DNA of 55,319 bases from Prosthecobacter sp. (GCA_021733925.1 JAIPJY010000048.1:1-55319), one strand, 5' to 3'; shown: positions 1-8,421, numbered from the stretch's first letter. The notes: a model not told the origin generated them from the sequence alone. Numbers and translations: made by a program.

Positions 1-202
1 GAACATTGATGTGGTGACGTGCTGGCTGAGTGGCTGGTGTGTGTTTTGTTTTAGACATCGCACTCCAAATCAAGCCGCTTCCCGCCCTCAGTCAGCGCAC
101 TTCACTTCAAAAATGCATCCACCTATGGGATGCCTGTGTCTTTAATGTAATATTTATAGTTAGTAGGCCACCCTCATAGAAATCGGTCAGGCAGCCGGAC
201 AG
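1..202. other. Left-edge non-coding stretch
   Basis: No open frame that I recognise. The plus frame entering from the left edge closes by about position 54. The rest is AT-richer spacer downstream of the histidine kinase stop on the minus strand. No clear terminator hairpin was seen. Confidence 0.5.
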
Positions 203-1366
203 TTACAGCTCAGTTTTTGCCTCCAGATTCCGCCCCGCCTCCAGCATCCTCACATTTTTCGCCACCAGCGGCAGCCACAAACTCACCCGGGTACCCAACC
301 CCTCACGGCTTTCAATGTCGATCTCCCCCCCATGCTCACGGATGATACGGCGGACAATGAGCAGCCCCAGCCCGGTGCCCGTGGTCCGTGTCGTGGAGAA
401 AGGCTGGAAAAGCTTCCCCATCTGCTCCGCATTGATCCCCTTCCCCGTGTCCTCAAAACTCAGCCGCACCTCAAAGTCGGTAAAAGTGCCGTTAATCGTC
501 AGCGTGCCACCCTTCGGCATGGCCTGGCACGCATTGCGGATCAGATTGTACACCGCCTGCTTCATCTGACCCGGATCCAGCGGCATGGCGGGCAAATCGG
601 ATCGCAGGTCCAGCTTCAGCTTCACCTTGCTCGCCTCGATCTCCGGCTGAAGAAAGCGCACACTCTCCTCCAGCAGCTCGCGCAACTGCACGCGCTGGAA
701 CTGCGGCTTCGTCGGCCGGATGGCCGCAAGAAACTGACCGATGATGAAATCCAGCCTCTTAATCTCCCCCGTGGCCACATCCAGATGCTCCCGCAGGCTC
801 GCCCCCTTCGCCCCCATCTTCTTGAGTCTACGTTCGAGGAGCTGCAAATGGATCGTCAATGAATTCAGCGGATTGCCCAGCTCATGCGCCACCCCGGCCG
901 CCAGCAGCGTGAAGGCATTCAGGCGCTCGCTTTCCAGCTGCTCCTCCGTGCGCTTGCGCGTTTCCGTCACATCGCGGATAAGCATCACAAAGCCCAGCGC
1001 CGAATCGTCATCGATGCTCGTGATGTAAAAATTGAGATAGCGATTCTCCGGGTAAAACACCTCCAGGTCGCGGCTCACCACCGTGCCCGGCTTCAGCAAC
1101 TCGTTCCAGTCCAGCCCCCGCACCCCCTGCGCCAGCCGCTGGCCCCGCACCTGATCCTGATTCAAGCCGAAGAACGTGCACGCCGCACGGTTCACGTAGG
1201 TGACCTTGCCCTCCGTATCCAGCAGGATCACCCCCTCCTGCAGCGCCTCGAACACCTTTTCCTGAAACTTCTTCTCCCGCACCAGGTCCATCACAATGCC
1301 CTGAACCTCGCCCGGTTCCAGGCGGTCCATGCGTTTGATAAGCTTGTCAATGAAGGCAGATCTCAT
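203..1366 (-). CDS. PAS-domain sensor histidine kinase, NtrB-like, soluble
   Basis: A cytoplasmic two-component sensor kinase of 387 residues. Residues 35-135 form a PAS domain (GVILLDTEGKVTYVNRAA). The H-box AGVAHELGNPLNSL has its phospho-acceptor at His161. The ATPase domain has the N-box with Asn278, DTGKG at 306-310 and GTGLGL at 330-335. No membrane segment is visible, so the PAS probably senses an internal signal. No response regulator is adjacent, so its partner is unknown. The frame stays open upstream to 1609, but those 81 codons are the antisense of cutA and Gly/Asp-rich, so I start at the ATG at 1366. This leaves only 12 bp between its start codon and that of the divergent cutA. 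Confidence 0.9.
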   Translation of the reverse strand: MRSAFIDKLIKRMDRLEPGEVQGIVMDLVREKKFQEKVFEALQEGVILLDTEGKVTYVNRAACTFFGLNQDQVRGQRLAQGVRGLDWNELLKPGTVVSRDLEVFYPENRYLNFYITSIDDDSALGFVMLIRDVTETRKRTEEQLESERLNAFTLLAAGVAHELGNPLNSLTIHLQLLERRLKKMGAKGASLREHLDVATGEIKRLDFIIGQFLAAIRPTKPQFQRVQLRELLEESVRFLQPEIEASKVKLKLDLRSDLPAMPLDPGQMKQAVYNLIRNACQAMPKGGTLTINGTFTDFEVRLSFEDTGKGINAEQMGKLFQPFSTTRTTGTGLGLLIVRRIIREHGGEIDIESREGLGTRVSLWLPLVAKNVRMLEAGRNLEAKTEL

Positions 1367-1378
1367 AGGCTGACGATT

Positions 1379-1696
1379 ATGAACGACCTCCTGATCGTCT
1401 TTTGCACCTTCCCCGACATCGGGAAAGCCCGCGAGACTGGCACGGCACTGGTGGAATCGCAACTCGCCGCCTGCGTGAATCTCATCCCCGCCATCGAATC
1501 CATCTACCGCTGGCAGGGAAAAGTCGAAACCGCCCCCGAAGTCCTCGCCATCTTCAAAACCACCCCCACCGCCTGGCCCCGATTCGAATCCCGCCTCCAC
1601 GAACTCCACCCCTACGACGTCCCAGAAATCATCGCCCTAAAGCCGGAGCAGGTGGCGGCAGCGTACGCGCGGTGGGTGGGGGATAGCGTGAAGTGA
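1379..1696 (+). CDS. cutA: Divalent-cation tolerance protein CutA
   Basis: A 105-residue trimeric ferredoxin-like protein of the CutA1 family, whose members are linked to divalent metal (copper) tolerance, though the exact biochemical role is unsettled. Diagnostic motifs are visible: QLAACVNLIP (residues about 28-37), IYRWQGKV and HPYDVPEIIAL. Full family length. It starts 12 bp from the divergent histidine kinase, without a clear Shine-Dalgarno sequence. The GxxExxY repeat unit begins about 8 bp after its stop, so any native terminator has been displaced or was never there. Confidence 0.93.
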   Translation: MNDLLIVFCTFPDIGKARETGTALVESQLAACVNLIPAIESIYRWQGKVETAPEVLAIFKTTPTAWPRFESRLHELHPYDVPEIIALKPEQVAAAYARWVGDSVK

Positions 1697-1704
1697 TGAC
1701 TGAA

Positions 1705-1748
1705 ATTTTTACACCGCAGAGATGGGAACGCCGCAGAGTTTTTTTCAG
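1705..1748. repeat. Left outer inverted arm of the GxxExxY unit
   Basis: About 40 bp containing ACCGCAGAGATGGGAACGCC, repeated in reverse complement at 2651-2693. The two arms agree throughout except for T-run lengths. A degenerate inverted copy follows at about 1748-1775 (CTCAGCGGTATAAATC), so this end can also fold back on itself. CTGA directly precedes the arm here and directly follows the right arm, a possible 4-bp target duplication. Confidence 0.85.
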
Positions 1749-1784
1749 CAACGAATCTCAGCGGTATAAATCTTATCGTGTCGG

Positions 1785-2603
1785 TTATTTCCCTTGGGTT
1801 CGAATTCTGCGAATTTCGGTGACGAGGGATTCGGCATGGAAGTTGATGCAGAGGCCTGCAGCCACGTCGGCGGTCTTCAGCAAAGATCGATCTCTGGCGA
1901 GTTGGAGTGGACTGAGTTCCTTGATGCAATGGCAGGCCACCATCAGTTTGTTTTCAACGATCACTGGAAGTTCCTTGCTGCTGAGAATAAGCTGATCACG
2001 ATAGATGAGATTCGCAGGCAGCTTTACCTGCGTCTGGATGCCTCTCAATTGCAGCTCCCGCACCAGACAGGCTTCATAGGCACTGCGAAGCAGTCCATGG
2101 CCAAGCTCGTGCTGCACTTCCAAAGCAGCTGCCAAAACTTCACGGGAAAGTTCATCGAAATCAGTCGAAGGAGCCGTCTCATTGTAGGTACGACGTGAGT
2201 CCGGTTGCACCGAATACGCCCGCCGGACAATGCCATTCCTCAGGATCAGTGTGTTGAAATTCATGAGCAACCCCAGAGAGATCAAGGAAAGGCGTAGGTA
2301 GGTAAGCAGTTGCGCCTCGTGCATTGGATGGAGCTTTTCCACGGCTTTGAGTTCCAAGAGCAGTCGTCCCGAAACAACCAAGTCCATTCGATAACCGCAA
2401 TCGAGCGCCTTCCCTTTGTAACAAAGAGGCAATGGCACCTGATACTCGTGCTCTATGCCAAGAGCTTCCAGTTCCAGATGCAGCGCTTCTTCATAGTCCG
2501 CCTCATTCAATCCTGGTCCGAGAGTCCGATGCACGGCAATTGCGGCTCCAATGGCAAGCTTGGTGAGATCACCGCCGAGGTCGGGATGTAATGAGGCTGG
2601 CAT
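1785..2603 (-). CDS. Tandem GxxExxY (PD-(D/E)xK-like) protein
   Basis: A 272-residue protein made of two consecutive GxxExxY domains. Domain 1 (about 8-125) carries GLNEADY at 31-37 and a nuclease-like core with Asp74 and Glu84-x-Lys86 (LLELK). Domain 2 (about 148-268) is degenerate: GLLRSAY at 170-176 has Arg where the Glu should be, the position matching Asp74 is Gln204, and only Glu217-x-Lys219 remains. The family belongs to the PD-(D/E)xK fold superfamily, but its cellular role is not established. The gene lies between inverted repeats, with little spacer to cutA and gltX, as if delivered as a unit. A pseudo-domain fused to an intact one suggests duplication followed by decay. Nuclease activity is inferred only. 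Confidence 0.85.
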   Translation of the reverse strand: MPASLHPDLGGDLTKLAIGAAIAVHRTLGPGLNEADYEEALHLELEALGIEHEYQVPLPLCYKGKALDCGYRMDLVVSGRLLLELKAVEKLHPMHEAQLLTYLRLSLISLGLLMNFNTLILRNGIVRRAYSVQPDSRRTYNETAPSTDFDELSREVLAAALEVQHELGHGLLRSAYEACLVRELQLRGIQTQVKLPANLIYRDQLILSSKELPVIVENKLMVACHCIKELSPLQLARDRSLLKTADVAAGLCINFHAESLVTEIRRIRTQGK

Positions 2604-2610
2604 GATGCAA

Positions 2611-2693
2611 GATTTTTACACCTCAGTCTGAAAAGCAGCAGAGTTTGTTTCTGAAAAACTCTGCGGCGTTCCCATCTCTGCGGTGTAAAATCT
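2611..2693. repeat. Right arms of the GxxExxY unit (fold-back end)
   Basis: Positions 2651-2693 are the reverse complement of the left outer arm at 1705-1748. Just inside, 2611-2653 is a degenerate copy in the opposite orientation (begins GATTTTTACACC, ends GCAGAGTTTGTTTCTG). The two together can form a long hairpin directly upstream of the GxxExxY start codon (2603), where it could affect expression. CTGA follows the arm. Confidence 0.8.
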
Positions 2694-2709
2694 GACATAG
2701 TTTAGACTC

Positions 2710-4032
2710 CTACCCCGCCAGCACCTCACTCAACGCCCTCTCAATCCGCGCCAGCGTCTTCTCCTTCCCAATCAAATGCGCAATCGTCGTCACCCCCGGC
2801 CCGCGTGACTGCCCGCTCAGCGCAAAGCGCAGCAGCGGCATCATCGCACCCGGCTTCACACTCAGCGCCTTCGCCGCCGCTTCCACGGCATCATGCACCC
2901 CCTGCTCCGTCCATTCCGCAGCCTGGGCGAGTTGCTCGCCCGCTGCCTTCAGCAGCCCAGCATTCTCCGGCTTCGCCTTGAGCTTCGTCACCACATCCGC
3001 CTCAAAGGGATAGTCCTCGCGGAAGAAGTAATGCACCCATTCCGGCAACTCAGTGAGCAGGCTCACCTTCTCCCGCACACTATACACAGCAGCCGCAGCC
3101 ACAGCATCATCCTCCCAGACGAGCCCTTTGGCCGTAAGGAAAGTGCGCCCCTGCTCCAACAACTCTTCAGGACTCAGCTCACGCAAATACTGCGCATTGA
3201 ACCACAGTGCTTTCTTAAGATCAAACTTCGCGTTGCTGCTGTGAATCGCATCCGCGTCAAACAACGCCGTCAGCTCCTCACGCGAAAGCTTCTCACTCTC
3301 CGCCTTCGGCGTCCACCCCAGCATGCAGAGGTAGTTAAACACCGCCGCAGGCAAGAACCCGGCATTCATGTAGCTGTGCTCAATGGCACTCCCCTCATCC
3401 CGCTTGCTCATCTTGCTGCCATCCGGGTTCAGGATCAGCGGAATGTGCGCATAAGTCGGCGGCGTCGCCCCAAACGCATTGAAAAGATCAATGTGCTTCC
3501 AGGTATTGGACAAATGATCCTCGCCACGCAGCACATGCGTCATGCGCATCTCGATATCATCCACCACATTCACAAAGTGGAAAATGTAGCTGCCATCCGG
3601 GCGGCGGATCGTCATGTCCGGCTCCTCGGTCGGTGCAAAGGTTACATCCCCGCACACCAGGTCATGCACCGTGATGGCCGTGCGGCTGAATTTGAAACGC
3701 ATCGCGCCATCGTCCTCGGCATACACGCGCCCGGCGTCCTCCAGCTTTTTGAAATACGCGTCGTAGATGTCCTTGCGCTGGCTTTGGAAATAAGGGCCGT
3801 AGTCACCGCCCGCTTCCGGGCCTTCATCCCAGTCCAGCCCGAGCCAGCGCATCCCTTTGATGATGCCCGCCGCAGCCTCCGCCGTATTGCGCGCGCCGTC
3901 GGTGTCTTCCACCCGCAGAATGAAGGTGCCACCGCTCTTGCGCGCCATCAGCCAGTTGAACAACGCCGTGCGGGCGCCTCCGACATGAAGATCACCAGTG
4001 GGGGAAGGAGCAAAGCGAACGCGAATGGACAT
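2710..4032 (-). CDS. gltX: Glutamyl-tRNA synthetase
   Basis: A class I aminoacyl-tRNA synthetase that charges tRNA-Glu (440 residues). The start at 4032 gives the classical N-terminus MSIRVRFAPSPTGDLHVGG, in which HVGG is the HIGH signature. SKMSKRDEG is the KMSKS loop. The C-terminal anticodon-binding region ends LARIERALSEVLAG. At 440 residues it is shorter than the usual 465-500, mainly in the C-terminal half. The frame is open 29 codons further upstream, but that stretch has no family similarity. Whether it is discriminating or non-discriminating cannot be read from sequence alone. Confidence 0.95.
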   Translation of the reverse strand: MSIRVRFAPSPTGDLHVGGARTALFNWLMARKSGGTFILRVEDTDGARNTAEAAAGIIKGMRWLGLDWDEGPEAGGDYGPYFQSQRKDIYDAYFKKLEDAGRVYAEDDGAMRFKFSRTAITVHDLVCGDVTFAPTEEPDMTIRRPDGSYIFHFVNVVDDIEMRMTHVLRGEDHLSNTWKHIDLFNAFGATPPTYAHIPLILNPDGSKMSKRDEGSAIEHSYMNAGFLPAAVFNYLCMLGWTPKAESEKLSREELTALFDADAIHSSNAKFDLKKALWFNAQYLRELSPEELLEQGRTFLTAKGLVWEDDAVAAAAVYSVREKVSLLTELPEWVHYFFREDYPFEADVVTKLKAKPENAGLLKAAGEQLAQAAEWTEQGVHDAVEAAAKALSVKPGAMMPLLRFALSGQSRGPGVTTIAHLIGKEKTLARIERALSEVLAG

Positions 4033-4112
4033 GATTGGAAAGAAGTAGTGCGGGCAATCCTGCCCGCTCAGAACGAGCTTAAACAGGGGCCTGACAATAG
4101 CCGGGATTCGCC

Positions 4113-4143
4113 AATTCAAATTTCAAATCTCAAATTTCAAATC
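4113..4143. repeat. Short TCAAATTTCAAAT-type tandem repeat
   Basis: Four overlapping copies of a TCAAAT/TTTCAAAT unit fill the spacer between the divergent gltX and AsmA-like genes, ending about 15 bp before the latter's start. It is much lower in GC than the surroundings. No function is assigned. Confidence 0.7.
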
Positions 4144-4157
4144 GCGCAGGACTGTTT

Positions 4158-5630
4158 ATGCTTACCGGCATGAAGAAGATCACCCGCATCCTGCTCATCC
4201 TTTTCGGTCTCGGTGTGCTGCTCGCCGTGGCCGCCCCTTTGGGCGGCGTCTGGTGGCTGCGCCGCTATGTGAACCAGGAGCGCCTCACGCTGGAGACGGA
4301 AAAGAACATCAATGCCCGCGTCCAGCTCGATGAAGTCAACCTCTCGATCCTCTCCTGGCCTCCCAGCCTTCGCCTTTCGGGAATCAAAATCGGCCCGCGT
4401 GATCAATACGCCGGCACCCCCATCGCAGCACGCCCGCCGATGCAACACGCACCGGTAAATATCGAAATGGCCTACCTGGAACTGGTGCCCGAAGGCCTGT
4501 GGCACCGGCATTTTTATCCACGCGTGCTGCGCATCATCGGCCTGGACGTGACTGAAACCGTCAGCCCGCAGGAAGGCAGCTCTCTGCAAAAGCTCTTTCA
4601 GCCACCTCCGGAGAAACTGGCCCAGATGCAGCAGGAAGAAGTGCCTCGCGCCATCCCGGTCCAGTCTCCACCGCCCGTGGCCGCAGTGCCTTCGCCCGGA
4701 GCGCCAGCACCCGCTTTGACCGTTCCACCTGTCTCGGAACAACCCGCCACGCCCCAGCCCAGCGCCGAACGTCTGTCCCTGCAGGAGATCAGCATCGAGC
4801 AGGCGCATTTCCGCATCACCAATCAAGGGGTGGATTCACAGTTCAAAGCCGACATCAGCGACTTCAGCCTCGCACTCACCGAGATCGACATCGACCCCGA
4901 AGACCTCACGGCGCACAACCGCCTGCACGTCCGTCTCGCCGCCAAGGCCGTGGTGGATGGCGTCGCCACGATCGGCGGCCAGACCCGCCAGGTGCGCTTT
5001 GCCGACATGACCCTCCATGGCGAAGGCGACGTCAATCCCGTGGATCCCGCCACACGCATGTGGTCCCCTGCGGCGGACCTGAACCTCATCATCGACCGCG
5101 GCTCCTCCATCGGCGGAAACATGACCATCGGCGAAACCGCCGGCCAGCATCTGGACAAGCTCATGAAGTACGGCATCGACCTCAGCGCCGTCCGCATCGG
5201 TGGCATGCTCGCGCAGGACGTCCATGCCCACATCCTCTACCGCCAGCAGTCGATGCGCTTCCAGGAAGACACGCAGTTTGCACTGCCAGACTACGAATAC
5301 ACCATCAAGCGTGACTCCTGGATGGACTTCGCCAAAGACCAGCAGGGCATGCTCACCCGCCTCTCCTGTGGTGATGCGATGAAGCAAAGCCTCATGCAGG
5401 GCATCGCCAGCCGCGGCATCAACCGCACCCTCTCAAAACTCATCGTTGAGGGCCTCTCCGACAGCCGCGGCCGCCTGACCTTCGACCTCACCATCACCGG
5501 ATCACTCTCCCATCCCGAGGTCAAACCCGACATCCAGGTGAAGCTCGAAAGCCTGCTGGGAAATGACATCGAAGAACAAGCCAAAGGCCTGATCAACACC
5601 TTCAAAGGCCTTAAAGGCCTCTTCAAATAA
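4158..5630 (+). CDS. AsmA-like / DUF748-type envelope protein
   Basis: A 490-residue protein with one N-terminal membrane anchor (about 8-32, RILLILFGLGVLLAVAAPLG) and a large periplasmic part. The opening NARVQLDEVNLSILSWPPSLRLSGI and the closing GRLTFDLTITGSLSHPEVKP are typical of AsmA/DUF748 beta-rich repeat proteins, which are associated with outer-membrane assembly or lipid transfer. Residues about 150-205 are a Pro/Ala/Gln-rich linker. AGGA at 4148-4151 supports the ATG at 4158; MKK four codons later is the alternative. It stands alone, divergent from gltX. Family-level assignment only. Confidence 0.7.
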   Translation: MLTGMKKITRILLILFGLGVLLAVAAPLGGVWWLRRYVNQERLTLETEKNINARVQLDEVNLSILSWPPSLRLSGIKIGPRDQYAGTPIAARPPMQHAPVNIEMAYLELVPEGLWHRHFYPRVLRIIGLDVTETVSPQEGSSLQKLFQPPPEKLAQMQQEEVPRAIPVQSPPPVAAVPSPGAPAPALTVPPVSEQPATPQPSAERLSLQEISIEQAHFRITNQGVDSQFKADISDFSLALTEIDIDPEDLTAHNRLHVRLAAKAVVDGVATIGGQTRQVRFADMTLHGEGDVNPVDPATRMWSPAADLNLIIDRGSSIGGNMTIGETAGQHLDKLMKYGIDLSAVRIGGMLAQDVHAHILYRQQSMRFQEDTQFALPDYEYTIKRDSWMDFAKDQQGMLTRLSCGDAMKQSLMQGIASRGINRTLSKLIVEGLSDSRGRLTFDLTITGSLSHPEVKPDIQVKLESLLGNDIEEQAKGLINTFKGLKGLFK

Positions 5631-5790
5631 CGCGACAGCGGCACCTCCCTGTAGTTTGAATCTACCACTAGTGCACTCCTCCTAAAAGGGTTGAAATGTG
5701 GCGTAAACTTTCCTGGCAAGAATGCCACTCGATTTAGGCGACATCTTTGGAGCATCGTTCACTGCCTCGGAACTTCCTTGGCAGACTGGC
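5631..5790. other. Spacer with no recognised feature
   Basis: 160 bp after the AsmA-like gene. No convincing ORF, RNA gene or terminator was found. It leads into the dispersed structured repeat. Confidence 0.4.
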
Positions 5791-5973
5791 ATCATCTTTC
5801 GCCACTCCTCCCCGCACCACACCAGCCCTGAAGGGGCTGCGTAATTCAGCCCAGGGTCAGCCGAGCCTCAGCGAGGCGACCCAGGGGTATATCAATACAC
5901 GACCGGGAAGCAAACCCAGAACACCGCCACACCCCACGCCCACCAGCAGCGTCTGCACAGAACTCCGCCGCAC
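5791..5973 (+). repeat. Dispersed structured repeat, copy 1
   Basis: One of four copies of a roughly 150-bp repeat (others at about 10715, 19862 and 20195). Hairpin 1 is AGCCC-tgaag-GGGCT. Hairpin 2 is closed by GGGTC/GACCC with GCC/GGC inside. These are followed by the conserved strings GAAGCAAACCCAG and CCACCAGCAGCGTCTGCA. The hairpin sequences differ between copies but remain paired. An unrelated short ORF in this stretch is an artefact. Confidence 0.85.
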
Positions 5974-6074
5974 GGAGAGCGTCCCGCCAGCCTCCAAAAC
6001 CCACCATCAGCCCTCTTAACTGACTGCCATTCACGCTTGGCAAGTTCGCACCCGCCGCTTAGCATTCGCCACTT

Positions 6075-7109
6075 ATGAGCAATAAATCTTATGGATGCCT
6101 GATCGCCCTGCTGCTGATCGGACTCATTGTGAGTCTCGGCCTGAATGTGGGCCAGTTCCTCGGCATGCTGGACCTCGATGTCGGCGCTGACGCCGGCTTT
6201 TCACCGGCACGGCCCAAGCGCCATCTGCATGAATCCACCGTCGAGTCCCCCAAGAAGTCCTCACACGACAAGATCGTCCACATTGATCTCGAAGGTGTCA
6301 TTTCCTCCATGTCCGTAAGCGGGCTTTTTGCCGAAGCCCTGCCGAGCGTCGATTCAATCAAGCAGGCACTGGAACAGGCTGTGGCTGACACCAACGTGAA
6401 AGCCATCGTCCTTCGGGTGAACTCCCCCGGCGGCGAGGTCACGGCCTCCGACATCATCTACAATGCGGTCAAGAAAGCCGCCAAGGTAAAACCGGTCGTC
6501 GTCTACATGGACGCCATGGCCGCCTCAGGCGGCTACTACGTGGCCTGCGGCGCCACCAAGATCGTGGCCAGTGAAACCACACTCACCGCCAGCATCGGCG
6601 TGATCATCGAAACCATGAACTACAGCGAGCTCTTTGGCAAAGTGGGCCTGTCGATGACCGCCTTCACCAGCGGCGCCTTCAAAGACTCGCTGAGCGGCGC
6701 ACGCCCCATGCGTGAGGATGAAAAGGCCTACGTGCAGAATCTGGTCATGCAGATGTATGACCGCTTCCTCGGCATCGTCTCCGAGGCACGCGGTGTGCCA
6801 AAAGAGCTGCTCAAGAGCACCGTCGCCGACGGCCGCGTGGTGACGGGTCGTGAAGCATTGGCTGCCAAGTTGGTCGATCAAATCGGCTACGTTGAGGATG
6901 CCTATGAACTGGCACGCACCCTCGGCAAAGCGGCAGATGCCGGTGTGGTGAAGTATCGCCACGAAGTGAGTCTGTTTGATGCACTGGGCATGGCCTCAGC
7001 CAAAGCAGGAGCACAACCGGCCAAGGTCCAGCTGGATCTGAGCAGCGGACTGCTGCCGAAGTTGCTGCCAGGTGTGCCGTATTACCTTCCCCCGAGCTTC
7101 GCCCACTGA
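6075..7109 (+). CDS. sppA: Signal peptide peptidase SppA, short form (S49)
   Basis: A membrane-anchored serine protease of 344 residues that degrades cleaved signal peptides. One N-terminal membrane segment (about 7-31) is followed by the S49 ClpP-like domain. The motif VNSPGGEV is present, the nucleophile is Ser151 in MAASGGYY, and the general base is Lys203 in SGAFKD. This is the single-domain SppA36 type, not the double-length E. coli form. The next gene, a CPBP-family protease, starts 2 nt after the stop, so the two form a membrane-proteolysis operon. No clear Shine-Dalgarno sequence is seen. Confidence 0.93.
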   Translation: MSNKSYGCLIALLLIGLIVSLGLNVGQFLGMLDLDVGADAGFSPARPKRHLHESTVESPKKSSHDKIVHIDLEGVISSMSVSGLFAEALPSVDSIKQALEQAVADTNVKAIVLRVNSPGGEVTASDIIYNAVKKAAKVKPVVVYMDAMAASGGYYVACGATKIVASETTLTASIGVIIETMNYSELFGKVGLSMTAFTSGAFKDSLSGARPMREDEKAYVQNLVMQMYDRFLGIVSEARGVPKELLKSTVADGRVVTGREALAAKLVDQIGYVEDAYELARTLGKAADAGVVKYRHEVSLFDALGMASAKAGAQPAKVQLDLSSGLLPKLLPGVPYYLPPSFAH

Positions 7110-7111
7110 TC

Positions 7112-7948
7112 ATGCTGGATGTGAATTCATTCGGGGTCCTGCACGATCTGTCCATCTTTGTCAGCATCGCCACGGCGCTGGCCCTGGTCAGTTACTGGCT
7201 GCTGCGACACCTGCGGCCCGAAGTCTCCTGGAATCATGAAGGATCCGTGCTCTCGCGCCCCTATGGTGCGCCAGATTTGCTGGTGCTGGCCGGGATAGGG
7301 CTCCTTTTCATCCTCACCATGCAGCCGCAAGCATCAGGCGGAAGCAGTGGCAGTGATACGGTCAACGACAGCAGCCTGGTCTTCGGCATGGTGTTCCATC
7401 TCACCGTGTGCGCAGGGCTGCTGCTCTACCTGTTTCAAGTCCGGGGCCTGAATCCGGCTGAACTCTTTGGCCTGCAGCATCTGCACTGGCGCTCGCTGGC
7501 GGTAACGCTGGGCATCTTCACCATCATCATTTTGATCTCTGTGAATGCGGTTGCGTCCATGACGGTGGCCTGGTTGCAGAGCTTCTGGCCGGATCTCGAT
7601 GCGCAGGAGACAGTGAAGGCCTTCCAAAAATCGGACAGCATCGGCCTCAAGTTTCTCGTCATCTTCCTGGCAGTGGTTATCGCCCCGCTGGCCGAGGAGA
7701 CGCTGTTTCGCGGCTTTGTCTATGGCGTCCTAAAGCGCTACACCGATGCCCCTTTCGCGGCGCTCAGTTCATCTCTGATGTTCGCCATCATCCACATGCA
7801 CGTCGGCAGCCTGCTCCCCCTGTGGATGCTCGCCGTGCTGTTCTGTCTCGCCTACGAAATCACCGGCTGCCTCCTCGTCCCCATGCTCCTTCACGCCATC
7901 TTCAATGCCGTCAGCATCATCGCCATGCTGTTCGCAGACAAAACTTAA
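7112..7948 (+). CDS. CPBP (Abi/CAAX-type) intramembrane metalloprotease
   Basis: A polytopic membrane protein of 278 residues with about seven hydrophobic segments. The family motifs are in order: EETLFRGF (Glu195, Glu196, Arg200), an internal His228 in FAIIHMH, and HAIFN (His261, Asn265). Family members include CAAX prenyl endopeptidase Rce1 and bacterial CPBP proteins, some acting in bacteriocin immunity; substrates are usually unknown. It starts 2 nt downstream of the sppA stop and is surely cotranscribed with it. N-terminal Met-Leu-Asp is the only sensible start. Confidence 0.88.
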   Translation: MLDVNSFGVLHDLSIFVSIATALALVSYWLLRHLRPEVSWNHEGSVLSRPYGAPDLLVLAGIGLLFILTMQPQASGGSSGSDTVNDSSLVFGMVFHLTVCAGLLLYLFQVRGLNPAELFGLQHLHWRSLAVTLGIFTIIILISVNAVASMTVAWLQSFWPDLDAQETVKAFQKSDSIGLKFLVIFLAVVIAPLAEETLFRGFVYGVLKRYTDAPFAALSSSLMFAIIHMHVGSLLPLWMLAVLFCLAYEITGCLLVPMLLHAIFNAVSIIAMLFADKT

Positions 7949-7999
7949 GTTGTGTCTCAATATCTCCGTGCCGCAAAAGCAGCGCGATCCCAGCTCTTC

Positions 8000-8019
8000 G
8001 GAGCGCGGAATTGATTCCG
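8000..8019 (+). repeat. GGAG-headed REP-like palindrome
   Basis: GGAGCG followed by CGGAAT-tg-ATTCCG (8006-8011 and 8014-8019). The same GGAGCG head precedes a different self-complementary stem at 19606-19627. Confidence 0.6.
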
Positions 8020-8200
8020 TAGCAGGTACCACCCGCTCCACGCAAGTTCCTCACAAGACGTCCCGCAAGCAGCGCGGCTGCGAACACGCGGCGAGACAAG
8101 ATGAAAGCACGAAGTTCTCAACATCGTTGGCGCCCTCATCCCTCTGCCATCCCCCATGCACCCCCTGTACACGGCCCACCCCACCACTGCAGGTGCCCCA

Positions 8201-8280
8201 GGGCTGGTAGGGAACCGCTGTGCCGGGTCCGAAGTTTCGGGTCTGTAGCGTCGCAGGCGCTGAAAAAGGTGCGCCGTCCT
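8201..8280 (+). repeat. GTAG-headed repeat, copy 1 (pair with 10391-10470)
   Basis: GTAG at 8207-8210, then an imperfect stem GGAACC/GGGTCC. The following 46 bp (TTCGGGTCTGTAGCGTCGCA and onward, ending TGCGCCGTCCT) recur at 10425-10470 with three differences. The tail contains GGCGC/GCGCC around an A-rich loop. Confidence 0.75.
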
Positions 8281-8388
8281 AAAATCGTGGAAAGGCACCT
8301 CATCCGGGACGCTAGCCGCAAATCAATGTGAAGGCCCCATCAGACCTCCTGCCTCATGCTCCCAGCATCCTCGATCCGATGCCGGAAA

Positions 8389-8421
8389 CCAGCATCCAGC
8401 ATCCAGCATCCAGCATCCAGC
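8389..8421. repeat. 7-bp tandem microrepeat (ATCCAGC)
   Basis: About four and a half consecutive copies of AGCATCC/ATCCAGC, ending six bases before the fabG stop on the minus strand. Slippage-prone; no function is evident. Confidence 0.8.

Noticed and set aside
5747-6019. A 90-codon plus-strand ORF before sppA
   Set aside because: It lies almost entirely in structured repeat copy 1; a Pro/Thr/Ser-rich translation of repeat DNA.
8389-8421. The seven-base tandem array, considered as a CRISPR or regulatory iteron
   Set aside because: The unit is only 7 bp without spacers, and it lies at the 3' end of fabG, so it is a microsatellite.
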